This document shows positions 54,442 to 63,618 of a DNA stretch of 64,000 bases, piece after piece. This DNA comes from Amycolatopsis sp. FBCC-B4732 (lineage in GTDB: Bacteria > Actinomycetota > Actinomycetes > Mycobacteriales > Pseudonocardiaceae), in NCBI RefSeq assembly GCF_023008405.1, contig NZ_CP095376.1:1326001-1390000 (forward strand), read 5' to 3'. The notes beneath the pieces were generated by a model. It did not search any database, was not told the origin of the DNA, and saw nothing but the letters and a program-made list of their open reading frames with translations. Every line of letters begins with the position of its first letter. Positions within the stretch are counted from its first letter, which is position 1. The translations under genes and the position numbers were made by a program.

Positions 54442-55416
54442 GTGACGAGCGGGCCCGAGGTGTTGTGTGTCGGCGAGTCGATGGCGCTGTTCGTGCCCGC
54501 CGAGCCCGGCCCGCCGGACGAGGTCAAGCAGTGGGTGCGCACCATCGGTGGCGCCGAATCGAACGTGGCCTGCAACCTGCCGACGCTGGGGGTGCGCAGC
54601 GGCTGGGTGAGTGCCGTCGGTGACGACCCGTTCGGCCGGGCACTGCTGCGCGAGGTCGAATCCCACGGCGTCGACGTCAGCGCGTGCACGGTCGACCCGG
54701 CGCGCCCGACCGGGCTGTACATCAAGGAAAGCGGCGCCGGCGGCAGCCCGGTGCGCTACTACCGCTCCGGCTCGGCCGCGTCCGGGATGGGCCCGTCGCT
54801 GCTGGAGCGGCTCGACCTCGGCGGCGTCCGCGTGCTCCACCTGTCCGGCATCACGCCGGCGCTGTCCGACAGCTGCCTCGCGCTCGTGCGCGCGCTGCTG
54901 GACATGCCCCGCGGCGACCGGCTGATCTCGTTCGACGTCAACTTCCGCCCCGCGCTCTGGACCGGCCGCGACCCGAGCCTGCTCGCGGAGCTGGCCGCGC
55001 GGGCCGACATCGTGCTGACCGGCGACGACGAAGCCCAGCGCGTGTGGGGGACCGGCGACCCGGCCGAGCTGCGCGCCCTCCTGCCGGGCCCGCGCACGCT
55101 CGTCGTCAAGCACGGCGAGCGCGGCGCGACCCTGGTCGAAGGCGAACCGCTGTTCTCGCCGGCGCTGCGGGTCGACGTCGTCGAGCCGGTCGGCGCCGGG
55201 GACGCGTTCGCCGCCGGCTTCCTCGCCGCGACCCTGCGCGGCGCCGCTCCGCTGCACCGGCTCCGCCAGGGGCACCTGCAGGCCGCCGCGACGCTGCTCA
55301 CCCACGACGACGTCGGGGTGCCGCTGCCGCGCGAGGTGGTGGATAGCCTGCTCCAGGCGGATCCGGACGCGTGGAGTTCGGCCCGGCTGACCGGAGAGGG
55401 CGTGGTGCGCACGTGA
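54442..55416 (+). CDS. PfkB family sugar kinase (KDG kinase-like)
   Basis: A 324-residue PfkB kinase. GGAESNVACNLPTLG (substrate-binding) is near residue 33, and the terminal signature VEPVGAGDAFAAGFLAATLR with the catalytic Asp is at about 252. This layout suits 2-keto-3-deoxygluconate or a similar sugar acid. It opens the operon that continues with the IclR regulator (ACGTGA overlap) and RidA. Initiates with GTG. Confidence 0.92.
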   Translation: MTSGPEVLCVGESMALFVPAEPGPPDEVKQWVRTIGGAESNVACNLPTLGVRSGWVSAVGDDPFGRALLREVESHGVDVSACTVDPARPTGLYIKESGAGGSPVRYYRSGSAASGMGPSLLERLDLGGVRVLHLSGITPALSDSCLALVRALLDMPRGDRLISFDVNFRPALWTGRDPSLLAELAARADIVLTGDDEAQRVWGTGDPAELRALLPGPRTLVVKHGERGATLVEGEPLFSPALRVDVVEPVGAGDAFAAGFLAATLRGAAPLHRLRQGHLQAAATLLTHDDVGVPLPREVVDSLLQADPDAWSSARLTGEGVVRT

Positions 55417-56171
55417 GCCAGAGCTTGGACCGCGCGTTGACCCTGCTGGGGTCGATCGCGAAAGATGCGCGCACCCTCGACGACCTCGCCGACGAGATCG
55501 GCGTGCACAAGTCGACGGTGCTGCGGCTGCTGCGCACCCTCGAACAGCACCACTTCGTCCGCCGCGAAGGCGCCCGGTACTACCGGCTGGGCAGCGCGAT
55601 GTTCGACCTGGCCAACCAGGCGCTCGACTCGATCGACGTCCGGCGCAGCGCCCAGCCCGCGCTCGCCGCGCTCAACGCGCGCACCGGCCACACCGTGCAC
55701 CTGGCCAGCTACGACGACGGCGAAGTCGTCTACATCGACAAGTACGAGGGCCGCCACTCGGTGCGGATGTACTCGCGCGTCGGCAAGCGAGCGCCGCTGC
55801 ACTGCACGGCGGTGGGGAAGGTGCTGGTCGCCGCGATGCCCGCGGCCCGGCGCGAGGAGATCGCGAGGTCGATCGAGTACCGGGTGCTGACCCCGAACAC
55901 GATCACCACGCCGTCGGACTTCCTGGCGGAGCTGGAGCGCGTGGCGCACCTCGGTTACGCCGTCGACAACGCCGAGCACGAAGACTTCATCCACTGCATC
56001 GCCGCCCCGGTCCGCGGCGCCGACGGCGAGGTGCTCGCCGCGGCGTCGATGTCGGTGCCGAAGGTGCTGCTCGACTACGAAGGCCTGCTCGCCCTGGTCC
56101 CGGACCTGCGGGCGGCGACGCACGAAGCTTCCGTCCACAGTGGATGGACGGGGAACGGAAAGGGGCACTGA
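55413..56171 (+). CDS. IclR family transcriptional regulator
   Basis: A 252-residue IclR regulator. N-terminal winged HTH: TLDDLADEIGVHKSTVLRLL; effector domain: LARTGHTVHLA-like segment NARTGHTVHLASYDDGEVVY, LHCTAVGKVLVAAM and a conserved AAPVRGADGEVLAAASMS. Candidate regulator of the kinase operon and of the divergent D-amino-acid operon. The GTG start overlaps the kinase stop, and its own TGA overlaps the RidA ATG. Confidence 0.93.
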   Translation: MSQSLDRALTLLGSIAKDARTLDDLADEIGVHKSTVLRLLRTLEQHHFVRREGARYYRLGSAMFDLANQALDSIDVRRSAQPALAALNARTGHTVHLASYDDGEVVYIDKYEGRHSVRMYSRVGKRAPLHCTAVGKVLVAAMPAARREEIARSIEYRVLTPNTITTPSDFLAELERVAHLGYAVDNAEHEDFIHCIAAPVRGADGEVLAAASMSVPKVLLDYEGLLALVPDLRAATHEASVHSGWTGNGKGH

Positions 56172-56554
56172 TGAGCAAGACGGCAGTTTCCACCGAGAAC
56201 GCGCCGAAGCCGCCGGCGAGGTTCTCGCAGGCCGTCCGCAAGGGGAACCTGCTGCAGGTCGCCGGTCAGGTCGCGTTCGACCCGGCCACCAACGAGATCG
56301 TCGGCGACGACGTCGTGGGCCAGACCCGGCAGACGTTCAAGAACATCGAGGCCGTGCTGGCGGAGGCGGGCTCGAGCCTGGCCGACGCGATCATGGTCCG
56401 CGTGTACCTGACCGACACGGCGCACTTCGCGCCGTTCAACGAGGTCTACAACGAGCTGATCGGCGACGCCCCGCACGCCGCGCGCACGACGGTGTACGTC
56501 GGCCTCCCGGGCGAGCTGCTCGTCGAGATCGACGTGCTCTGCGTGCTGGACTGA
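56171..56554 (+). CDS. RidA family enamine/imine deaminase
   Basis: A 127-residue RidA (YjgF/UK114) protein. Family features: PPARFSQAVRKGNLLQVAGQ, EIVGDDVVGQTRQTFKNIEA, VRVYLTDTAHFAPFNEVYNE, and terminal ARTTVYVGLPGELLVEIDVL with the catalytic arginine. RidA hydrolyses reactive 2-aminoacrylate formed by PLP dehydratases, which fits the neighbouring D-amino-acid deaminase and ACC deaminase. Coupled to IclR by TGATG. Confidence 0.93.
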   Translation: MSKTAVSTENAPKPPARFSQAVRKGNLLQVAGQVAFDPATNEIVGDDVVGQTRQTFKNIEAVLAEAGSSLADAIMVRVYLTDTAHFAPFNEVYNELIGDAPHAARTTVYVGLPGELLVEIDVLCVLD

Positions 56555-56560
56555 GCCTTC

Positions 56561-56588
56561 GGTGGGCCGGGATCGCTCCCGGCCCACC
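56561..56588. terminator. Bidirectional hairpin terminator between ridA and acdS
   Basis: GGTGGGCCGGGA pairs perfectly with TCCCGGCCCACC over a TCGC tetraloop, between two convergent genes (6 bases after the RidA stop, 4 before the ACC deaminase stop). Confidence 0.85.
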
Positions 56589-56591
56589 GGT

Positions 56592-57590
56592 TCAGCCGAG
56601 GACGCTCGTGTAGCCGTTGAGCGCGGGCTGCCCGCCGAGGTGCGCGTAGAGGACGTTGGAGTCGCTCCCGATCTCGCCGCGGCCGACGAGGTCGATGAGT
56701 CCCGCCATGGACTTGCCTTCGTACACCGGGTCGGTGATCATGCCTTCCAGCCGGGCGCACGTCTCGATCGCGTCCACAGTGGACTTGTCGGGGATGCCGT
56801 AGATCCCGGCGTGGTAGCGGTCGTCCAGCTCGACGTCGGCGATCTCGCCGGCGCCGATCAGGTCCGCGGTGTTCCGCGCGATCCGGGTGATCTGCTCGCG
56901 GGTCTCGGCCGGCTTCGCCGAGCCGTCGATGCCGAGGATCCGCCGCGGCTTGCCGCTCAGCGCCGTCCCCGCGACCATCCCGCCCTGCGTGCTGCCGGTG
57001 ACCGAGCAGACGATCACCGTGTCGAAGAAGACGCCGAGTTCTTCTTCCTGCTCCTCGAGTTCGACGATCCAGTTCGCGAAGCCCAGCCCGCCGAGCCGGT
57101 GGTCCGAGGCACCCGCCGGGATGGCGTAGGGCTTCCCGCCGTGCTCTTCGATCTCGGCGACCGCGTCTTCCCACGCCTCCTTGAAGCCGATGCCGAAGCC
57201 GGCCTGCACGAGCCGGACGTCCGCGCCGAGGATGCGCGAGAGCTGGATGTTGCCGACCTTGTCGTACAGCGGGTCGTGCCAGTCGACCCAGCTTTCCTGC
57301 ACCAGCACGGCCTTGAGCCCGGCCCGCGCCGCGGCGGCCGCGACCTGCCGCGTGTGGTTGGACTGGACGCCGCCGATCGAGACGAGGGTGTCGGCGCCTT
57401 CTTTCAGGGCGTCCGCGACGAGGTATTCGAGCTTGCGGGTCTTGTTGCCGCCGTAGGCGAGACCGGAGTTCACGTCCTCACGCTTCGCCCAGACCTTCGC
57501 GCCGCCGAGGTGGGCGGTGAGGCGTTCGAGCGGGTGCACCGGCGACGGGCCGAACAGCAGCGGGTAGCGGGGGAAGTCGGCGAGGGTCAT
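56592..57590 (-). CDS. acdS: 1-aminocyclopropane-1-carboxylate deaminase
   Basis: A 332-residue ACC deaminase. PLP lysine in [14 protein letters not shown] (Lys50) and Ser77 in GGVQSNHTR; the residues that separate true ACC deaminases from D-cysteine desulfhydrases are of the ACC type (Glu291 in VYEGKSMAG, Leu318 in [10 protein letters not shown]). It converts ACC to 2-oxobutyrate and ammonia, lowering ethylene in plant partners. It overlaps a GntR regulator gene by four bases (ATGA). Confidence 0.93.
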   Translation of the reverse strand: MTLADFPRYPLLFGPSPVHPLERLTAHLGGAKVWAKREDVNSGLAYGGNKTRKLEYLVADALKEGADTLVSIGGVQSNHTRQVAAAAARAGLKAVLVQESWVDWHDPLYDKVGNIQLSRILGADVRLVQAGFGIGFKEAWEDAVAEIEEHGGKPYAIPAGASDHRLGGLGFANWIVELEEQEEELGVFFDTVIVCSVTGSTQGGMVAGTALSGKPRRILGIDGSAKPAETREQITRIARNTADLIGAGEIADVELDDRYHAGIYGIPDKSTVDAIETCARLEGMITDPVYEGKSMAGLIDLVGRGEIGSDSNVLYAHLGGQPALNGYTSVLG

Positions 57591-58231
57591 CGGTCCTCCA
57601 GCAGATCGGTCCAGATGGTCGAGATCACGGAAACGGCGGTGGCGGGGTCGCGGGCTTCGAGCGCGTCGATGAGCTTCGTGTGGCGCAGGACGGAGTTCCA
57701 GGCGAGCGCCGAGCTGAACCGCGCGTGTTCGAGCCGGCGCAGCAGGGGGGTGTAGCGGTCGAGGGTCGCGGCGACGGCGGCATTGCCGGCCAGCCGAACG
57801 GGGACGTCGTGGAGTTCGTCGTCCGCCTTGACCGCCGCTTTGACGTCACCGGCCTCGATGGCTTTCGCGAAGCGATCGTTGGCGGCGCGCATGGCGGCGA
57901 CGTCTTCCGGACGGCACTTCGCGGCGGCCTGCCGGACGGCGAACTCGTGCAGCACCCGGACGATCTCCCTCGCGTCGAGGACGTCGGGGGACATGACCTC
58001 GGAGACGCGGGTGTAGCTCTGCGGCTTCGAGTCGACGAGACCTTCTTCGGCCAGGCGGCGGAGGGCTTCGCGGACGGGTGCCTTGGAGAGCCCGAGCTGC
58101 TCGGCGAGGTCGCCGTCGCGCAGGGGGGCGCCCGGTGGGAGGGACCCGTCCACGATGGCTTGCCGGATGTGGTCGTACGCCTCGTCGCGCAGGAGTGGGC
58201 GGGTGACCTTCGGAAGACTCACATCTAACAT
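57587..58231 (-). CDS. GntR family regulator (FCD domain), probable acdS regulator
   Basis: A 214-residue GntR/FadR-type regulator. Winged [46 protein letters not shown] effector domain follows ([40 protein letters not shown]). Cotranscribed with and coupled to ACC deaminase, so it is probably an autoregulating repressor of acdS. The palindrome on its start codon is the obvious operator, suggesting a leaderless transcript. Confidence 0.92.
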   Translation of the reverse strand: MLDVSLPKVTRPLLRDEAYDHIRQAIVDGSLPPGAPLRDGDLAEQLGLSKAPVREALRRLAEEGLVDSKPQSYTRVSEVMSPDVLDAREIVRVLHEFAVRQAAAKCRPEDVAAMRAANDRFAKAIEAGDVKAAVKADDELHDVPVRLAGNAAVAATLDRYTPLLRRLEHARFSSALAWNSVLRHTKLIDALEARDPATAVSVISTIWTDLLEDR

Positions 58232-58240
58232 GTTAGATGT
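58221..58240. promoter_or_regulatory. Perfect palindrome over the GntR start codon
   Basis: ACATCTAACATGTTAGATGT is a perfect 20-base palindrome, and the gene's ATG is at its centre. No Shine-Dalgarno lies upstream. This fits a leaderless mRNA with the operator covering the transcription and translation start, so the regulator can shut off its own operon. Confidence 0.7.
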
Positions 58241-58436
58241 CAGAGACGGGGTGGGGAAGACCTGGTCGGGTGAACTGCGAGCTGTCTTACTTCTTTAGGG
58301 CGCTGTGGGCGCGCCAATGGCGTTGTTTCGCTTCGACGTTCGCGGGCGCCCGGCGGCACGGCCAGCTGGAAGGGTTACGGATCCGCGTTGCGGACGGTGA
58401 TCCCGACTCCGTGGGGGAGGAGGGTGGCGCCCGCTC

Positions 58437-58700
58437 AGTCCGCGGGCGGGTCCGGCTCGTACGGCGAGCAGGCCGGCGTGGCGCAACTCCGGCTGGAGGC
58501 GGAACCCGGCGCTCCTTCTCGCCGCGGGCGGCTCTGGCCCGCTCTCCAGGGGTTGGTGCGGCAAGGCCTCGAGCGTGCCCGGCGGCGAGCAGGGCCGGCG
58601 CGGTTCGGCTGGAGGCAGGGTCCGGCGCATCTTCTCGCCGCGGGCGGGTCCGGCCTGTGCTTCGGGGGTTGGTGCGGCAAGGCCTCGAGCGCGGGCCGTG
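58437..58700. repeat. Imperfect tandem repeat, 116-bp period, non-coding
   Basis: GGTTGGTGCGGCAAGGCCTC occurs at 58551 and again at 58667, and CTTCTCGCCGCGGGCGG at 58515 and 58631: both 116 bases apart. A shorter partial copy begins near 58437. Long open readings here are in several frames and low in complexity, so I treat the region as non-coding. From 58241 to 58436 I see nothing recognisable. Confidence 0.6.
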
Positions 58701-58816
58701 GCGCAGCCCTGGCTGCGGGAAGCGCGCGGGACCTGTTCGGTCCGGGCCGTGACCCCCAGCCGGTGCCGGAAACGCCCGACCGGGCCCGGCGACGGCCGGC
58801 GTGCCCACCCCGTAGC

Positions 58817-58845
58817 GCCCGGCCGGCGCACCGCACCGGCCGGGC
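58817..58845 (-). terminator. Hairpin terminator after the DUF1844 gene
   Basis: GCCCGGCCGG pairs with CCGGCCGGGC over a nine-base loop, eight bases past the DUF1844 stop on the minus strand. Confidence 0.65.
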
Positions 58846-58852
58846 CGTCGGC

Positions 58853-59206
58853 TCAGTAAACGGGGCCGGTGTACTTTTCCCCAGGACCCTGACCAGGGGG
58901 ATCGGGCACGACCGAAGCCTCCCGGAAGGCCTTCTGCAGCGACTGCAGGCCGTCCCGCAACGGGCCGGCGTGCAGGCCCAGGTATTCGGCGGACGCCGTC
59001 ACCAGTCCGGCGAGCGCGGTGATCAGCCGGCGGGCCTCGTCGAGGTCGCGGTGCGGGGAGGTCTCCGGGTCGGCGTCGGCGAGGCCGAGCCGCTCGGCGC
59101 CGGCCGACAGCAGCATCACGGCCGCGCGGCTGATCACCTCCACGCTCGGGATCTCCTCGAGCTGCCGTTCGGAATAGGGGGGCTGTTCGGGGGGTTGTTC
59201 TGACAC
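58853..59206 (-). CDS. DUF1844 family protein
   Basis: A 117-residue DUF1844 protein. After a proline-rich start ([14 protein letters not shown]) the conserved core reads [20 protein letters not shown], then [20 protein letters not shown]. Function unknown; the gene's position divergent to infC is conserved in actinobacteria. GTG start: GAAGGG lies eight bases upstream; upstream extension is unlikely. Confidence 0.88.
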   Translation of the reverse strand: MSEQPPEQPPYSERQLEEIPSVEVISRAAVMLLSAGAERLGLADADPETSPHRDLDEARRLITALAGLVTASAEYLGLHAGPLRDGLQSLQKAFREASVVPDPPGQGPGEKYTGPVY

Positions 59207-59368
59207 GTCTGGTACCCTTCCACGAGCGACCAGCCCCTGAGCGATCGGGGGCGGCAAGTGGAGCCCCGCTCCCACCCGCGTCACCGTTCAGGTGGCCGGG
59301 TCCGGTCTCGCCCGGACGTCAGTCCAGGGTGAAGAAGTGTCCTCCGGGGCACGATCGGAAACAGAGTG

Positions 59369-59398
59369 GGCCCCGCGCACCGAAAGGTGACCGGGGCC
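59369..59398 (+). promoter_or_regulatory. Hairpin in the infC leader
   Basis: GGCCCCG pairs with CGGGGCC around a 16-base loop, followed by TTCGC, in the leader about 60 bases before infC. It could be an attenuator of the infC-rpmI-rplT operon. Leader-mediated control by IF3 or L20 is known in other bacteria; here only the hairpin is seen. Confidence 0.4.
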
Positions 59399-59460
59399 TT
59401 CGCTATGTGGGCACCAGGTCGAACGAGAACAGGAAACATTCCTCGGACCAAGGAGGCCCC

Positions 59461-60024
59461 ATCAGCTCCGAGACACGCATCAACGACCGAATCCGGGTGC
59501 CGGAGGTCCGACTCGTCGGACCCGCCGGTGAACAGGTCGGCATCGTCCGGATAGAGGATGCGCTGCGCCTGGCGCAGGAGAACGATCTCGACCTCGTCGA
59601 GGTCGCGCCGCAGGCCCGCCCGCCGGTGTGCAAGCTCATGGACTTCGGCAAGTTCAAGTACGAGAGCGCGCAGAAGGCCCGCGAGTCGCGGCGCAACCAG
59701 CAGCTGACCGTTATCAAGGAACAGAAGCTGCGCCCCAAGATCGACCAGCACGACTACGAGACCAAGAAGGGTCACGTGTCGCGCTTCCTGGCGGCCGGCA
59801 ACAAGGTCAAGGTCACGATCATGTTCCGCGGTCGCGAGCAGTCCCGGCCGGAGCTCGGCTACCGGCTGCTGCAGAAGCTCGCCGAAGACGTCACGGAGCT
59901 CGGCTTCGTCGAGTCGTCGGCCAAGCAGGACGGTCGCAACATGATCATGGTGCTGGCCCCGCACAAGAACGTGAAGCCGAAGGCGAAGGCCGAGGCGGTC
60001 CCCGAGCCGACTCCCGACGCGTAG
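59461..60024 (+). CDS. infC: Translation initiation factor IF-3 (non-canonical ATC start)
   Basis: A 187-residue IF-3. N-terminal domain: [21 protein letters not shown]-terminal domain from [18 protein letters not shown] to [18 protein letters not shown], with a lysine/proline tail. Family homology starts at SSETRIND, and the only fitting start is ATC, placed four bases after AAGGAGG. Non-AUG starts are typical for infC, since IF-3 rejects them and so limits its own synthesis. Heads the infC-rpmI-rplT operon. Confidence 0.92.
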   Translation: MSSETRINDRIRVPEVRLVGPAGEQVGIVRIEDALRLAQENDLDLVEVAPQARPPVCKLMDFGKFKYESAQKARESRRNQQLTVIKEQKLRPKIDQHDYETKKGHVSRFLAAGNKVKVTIMFRGREQSRPELGYRLLQKLAEDVTELGFVESSAKQDGRNMIMVLAPHKNVKPKAKAEAVPEPTPDA

Positions 60025-60092
60025 GCGCCGACCAGCACGAGTCAGCGGCTCACCGGAATCTCCGGTGAGCCGCCGCACGAAAGAGGACTGAA

Positions 60093-60287
60093 ATGCCGAA
60101 GATGAAGACCCACAGCGGTACGTCCAAGCGGATCCGCGTCACGGGCACGGGCAAGCTGCGCCGCCAGAAGGCCGGGCGCCGCCACCTCATGGAGAAGAAG
60201 TCGAACCGCCTCACCCGCCGGCTCGAGGGCACGACCGAGCTGGCGAAGACCGAGGCCGGCCGCGTCAAGCGCCTGCTCGGCATCTGA
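60093..60287 (+). CDS. rpmI: 50S ribosomal protein L35
   Basis: A 64-residue, highly basic L35: [20 protein letters not shown], then [20 protein letters not shown] and VKRLLGI. Full-length. Second gene of the infC operon, with GAAAGAGGACTGAA ahead of the ATG. Confidence 0.97.
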   Translation: MPKMKTHSGTSKRIRVTGTGKLRRQKAGRRHLMEKKSNRLTRRLEGTTELAKTEAGRVKRLLGI

Positions 60288-60356
60288 TCCCGCAGAACTT
60301 GCTGTAAACCACCCGGGGCGTTTCCCCTCGCCCCCTGAGATCGACAGGATGGACCC

Positions 60357-60731
60357 GTGGCACGCGTCAAGCGGGCGGTCAACGCCCAGAAGAAGCGTCG
60401 CGCAACTCTCGAACTGGCCAGCGGCTACCGCGGCCAGCGTTCGCGGCTGTACCGCAAGGCCAAGGAGCAGACGCTTCACTCGCTCAACTACGCCTACCGG
60501 GACCGCCGTGCCCGCAAGGGTGACTTCCGCCGCCTGTGGGTCACCCGCATCAACGCGGCCGCCCGCGAGAACGGCGTGACCTACAACCGGTTCATCCAGG
60601 GCATCAAGGCCGCGGGTGTCGAGGTCGACCGCAAGATCCTCGCGGACCTCGCCGTCAACGACGCCGCCGCCTTCACCGCGCTGGCCGAGCTCGCCAAGGC
60701 CAACGTGAACACCGAAGCGAAGTCGGCCTGA
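60357..60731 (+). CDS. rplT: 50S ribosomal protein L20
   Basis: A 124-residue L20 with the expected [20 protein letters not shown] start, [20 protein letters not shown], and [23 protein letters not shown] start at the family start. L20 is needed for early 50S assembly. Its TGA overlaps the proposed CTG start of the next gene. Confidence 0.97.
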   Translation: MARVKRAVNAQKKRRATLELASGYRGQRSRLYRKAKEQTLHSLNYAYRDRRARKGDFRRLWVTRINAAARENGVTYNRFIQGIKAAGVEVDRKILADLAVNDAAAFTALAELAKANVNTEAKSA

Positions 60732-61543
60732 CCGGCAGCTTTCCCCGGCCCGGGGCGGATCCGTTCACCGAACGGACCCCCCGGGTCGTTGCTGCGCGCA
60801 AGCTGACGCGGCGTGCGGAACGCGACAAGACCGGCCGCTTCCTGGCCGAAGGCGCCAACGCCGTCGAGGCCGCGCTCGAGCACGGCACCGTGCACGAGCT
60901 GTTCGTCACCGCCCGCGCGGCGGAGCAACACGCGGACCTGGTCGAGACGGCCCGCGCGGCCGGCGTCGGGGTCTCGCCGATCACCGACCGCGCCGCCGAC
61001 GGGCTGTCGGAAACCGTGACGCCCCAGGGCATCGTGGCCGTCTGCGCGCTGCTCGACCGTCCGCTCGAAGCGGCCGTGACGCCGGGCGCCCGGCTCGTCG
61101 TGGTGCTCGTGGACGTCGCCGACCCCGGCAACGCGGGCACGGTCATCCGCGTCGCCGACGCCGCGGGCGCCGACGCGGTCGTCCTGGCCGGCGACACCGT
61201 CGACCCGCACAACGGCAAGTGCGTCCGCGCCGCCGCCGGCAGCCTCTTCCACCTGCCGATCACGCGGGTCCGGGACGTGCCGGCCGCGCTGGCCGCCTGC
61301 TCGGCCGCGGGCCTGCGGACGTTCGCCGCCCACGGCTACGCCGACGCCGAACTCGATCGGGTGGATCTCACCGCCCCGACCGCCTGGGTCTTCGGCAACG
61401 AGGCCCACGGCCTGCCCGCCGACGTCCTCGAGCGCACCGACCTCGCGGTCCGGATCCCGCTGTACGGCAAGGCGGAGAGCCTCAACCTCGCCACCGCGGC
61501 GGCGGTCTGCGTCTACACGAGTGCGCTGGCGGCACACCGCTGA
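60728..61543 (+). CDS. TrmH family rRNA/tRNA methyltransferase (TsnR-like)
   Basis: A 271-residue SpoU/TrmH methyltransferase. The substrate-binding N-domain begins [20 protein letters not shown] and continues [14 protein letters not shown]. The SPOUT domain has [40 protein letters not shown] and the SAM-binding knot [14 protein letters not shown] plus [20 protein letters not shown]. No ATG, GTG or TTG precedes the conserved part; the only candidate is CTG overlapping the L20 stop (CTGA). Equivalent to tsnR beside rplT in mycobacteria. Confidence 0.85.
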   Translation: MTGSFPRPGADPFTERTPRVVAARKLTRRAERDKTGRFLAEGANAVEAALEHGTVHELFVTARAAEQHADLVETARAAGVGVSPITDRAADGLSETVTPQGIVAVCALLDRPLEAAVTPGARLVVVLVDVADPGNAGTVIRVADAAGADAVVLAGDTVDPHNGKCVRAAAGSLFHLPITRVRDVPAALAACSAAGLRTFAAHGYADAELDRVDLTAPTAWVFGNEAHGLPADVLERTDLAVRIPLYGKAESLNLATAAAVCVYTSALAAHR

Positions 61544-61586
61544 CCAGCCGCTAGGCTCCGCCCGACCAGATCGTTCCGGGGGATTC

Positions 61587-62420
61587 ATGGGCAAGCTCGC
61601 TCGTTCGTACGCGTTGTTCACCGCTTCGGTGCGGGTGTTGCGCGCCCACCGGGGCCTGGCCTGGTTCCCGGTGCTGGCCGGTCTCGCCGGGCTGTTCGTC
61701 GCCGGGGTGTTCCTGACACCGGCGTTCTTCCTCTCCCACGTCGAGATCGCCGACGGCGGCCGCCCCACGGCCGGGTCGTGGGTGCTGCTCGCCGTGTTCT
61801 ACGTCGCTTCGGCGTTCGTCGCGATCTTCTTCAACGCGGCGCTGATCTCCCAGGCCGACGTCGCGCTCCGCGGCGGCGTCCCGGCGGTCGGGGCGGGCCT
61901 GGCCGCGGCCGCGCGCCGGTGGCCGGCGCTGCTCGGCTGGGCCGCCGTCTCCGCGACGGTCAGCCTGGTCCTGCGCGCGATCGAGGAGCGCCTCGGCTTC
62001 CTCGGCCAGTTCGTCGCCGGCTTGATCGGCCTGGCCTGGCGGCTCACGACGTTCCTCGTGCTGCCCGTCGTCGTGCTCGAGGGCGCGGGCGTGAAAGCCG
62101 GCGTCCGGCGGTCGGTGGAGCTGTTCCGCCGGACGTGGGGCGAGAACGTCGCCGGCGGCGTCGGGATCGGCCTGATCGGCTTCATCCTGAGCCTGGCGGG
62201 CTACGCCGTGCTCGTGCTGGCCGGCTTCCTGCTCGGCGGCGGCCCGGCCACCGTCTTCGTCTGCCTCGGCCTCGCACTCGTCTGGTCGGTGCTGGTGGCC
62301 GTCTTCACCTCGACGTTGTCCGGCATCTACCAGACCGCGCTGTACCGCTATGCCGCCGAGGGCGTGGTGGCCGGCGAGTTCGCGGACGCCGACTTCGCGG
62401 GGGTTTTCCCCGCGCGGTGA
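61587..62420 (+). CDS. DUF6159-like membrane protein
   Basis: A 277-residue membrane protein with about six hydrophobic segments: YALFTASVRVLRAHRGLAWF at the start, FVAIFFNAALISQADVALRG, LVLPVVVLEGAGVKAGVRRS and STLSGIYQTALYRYAAEGVV. This matches the DUF6159 family, common in actinobacteria; function unknown. ATG chosen with GGGGG upstream. It sits between the methyltransferase and pheS. Confidence 0.75.
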   Translation: MGKLARSYALFTASVRVLRAHRGLAWFPVLAGLAGLFVAGVFLTPAFFLSHVEIADGGRPTAGSWVLLAVFYVASAFVAIFFNAALISQADVALRGGVPAVGAGLAAAARRWPALLGWAAVSATVSLVLRAIEERLGFLGQFVAGLIGLAWRLTTFLVLPVVVLEGAGVKAGVRRSVELFRRTWGENVAGGVGIGLIGFILSLAGYAVLVLAGFLLGGGPATVFVCLGLALVWSVLVAVFTSTLSGIYQTALYRYAAEGVVAGEFADADFAGVFPAR

Positions 62421-62475
62421 GCGGGTGGCCGCGCGGCCACGGGGCGACCGGGGGCGCGCGGACCCGATCCCATAG

Positions 62476-63617
<1,142 letters not shown>

Positions 63618-63618
<1 letters not shown>

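Noticed and set aside
58287..58836. Several proline/arginine-rich open frames in the 58.3-58.8 kb gap
   Set aside because: Overlapping frames on both strands, no start signals, and composition that follows the 116-bp DNA repeat rather than a protein.
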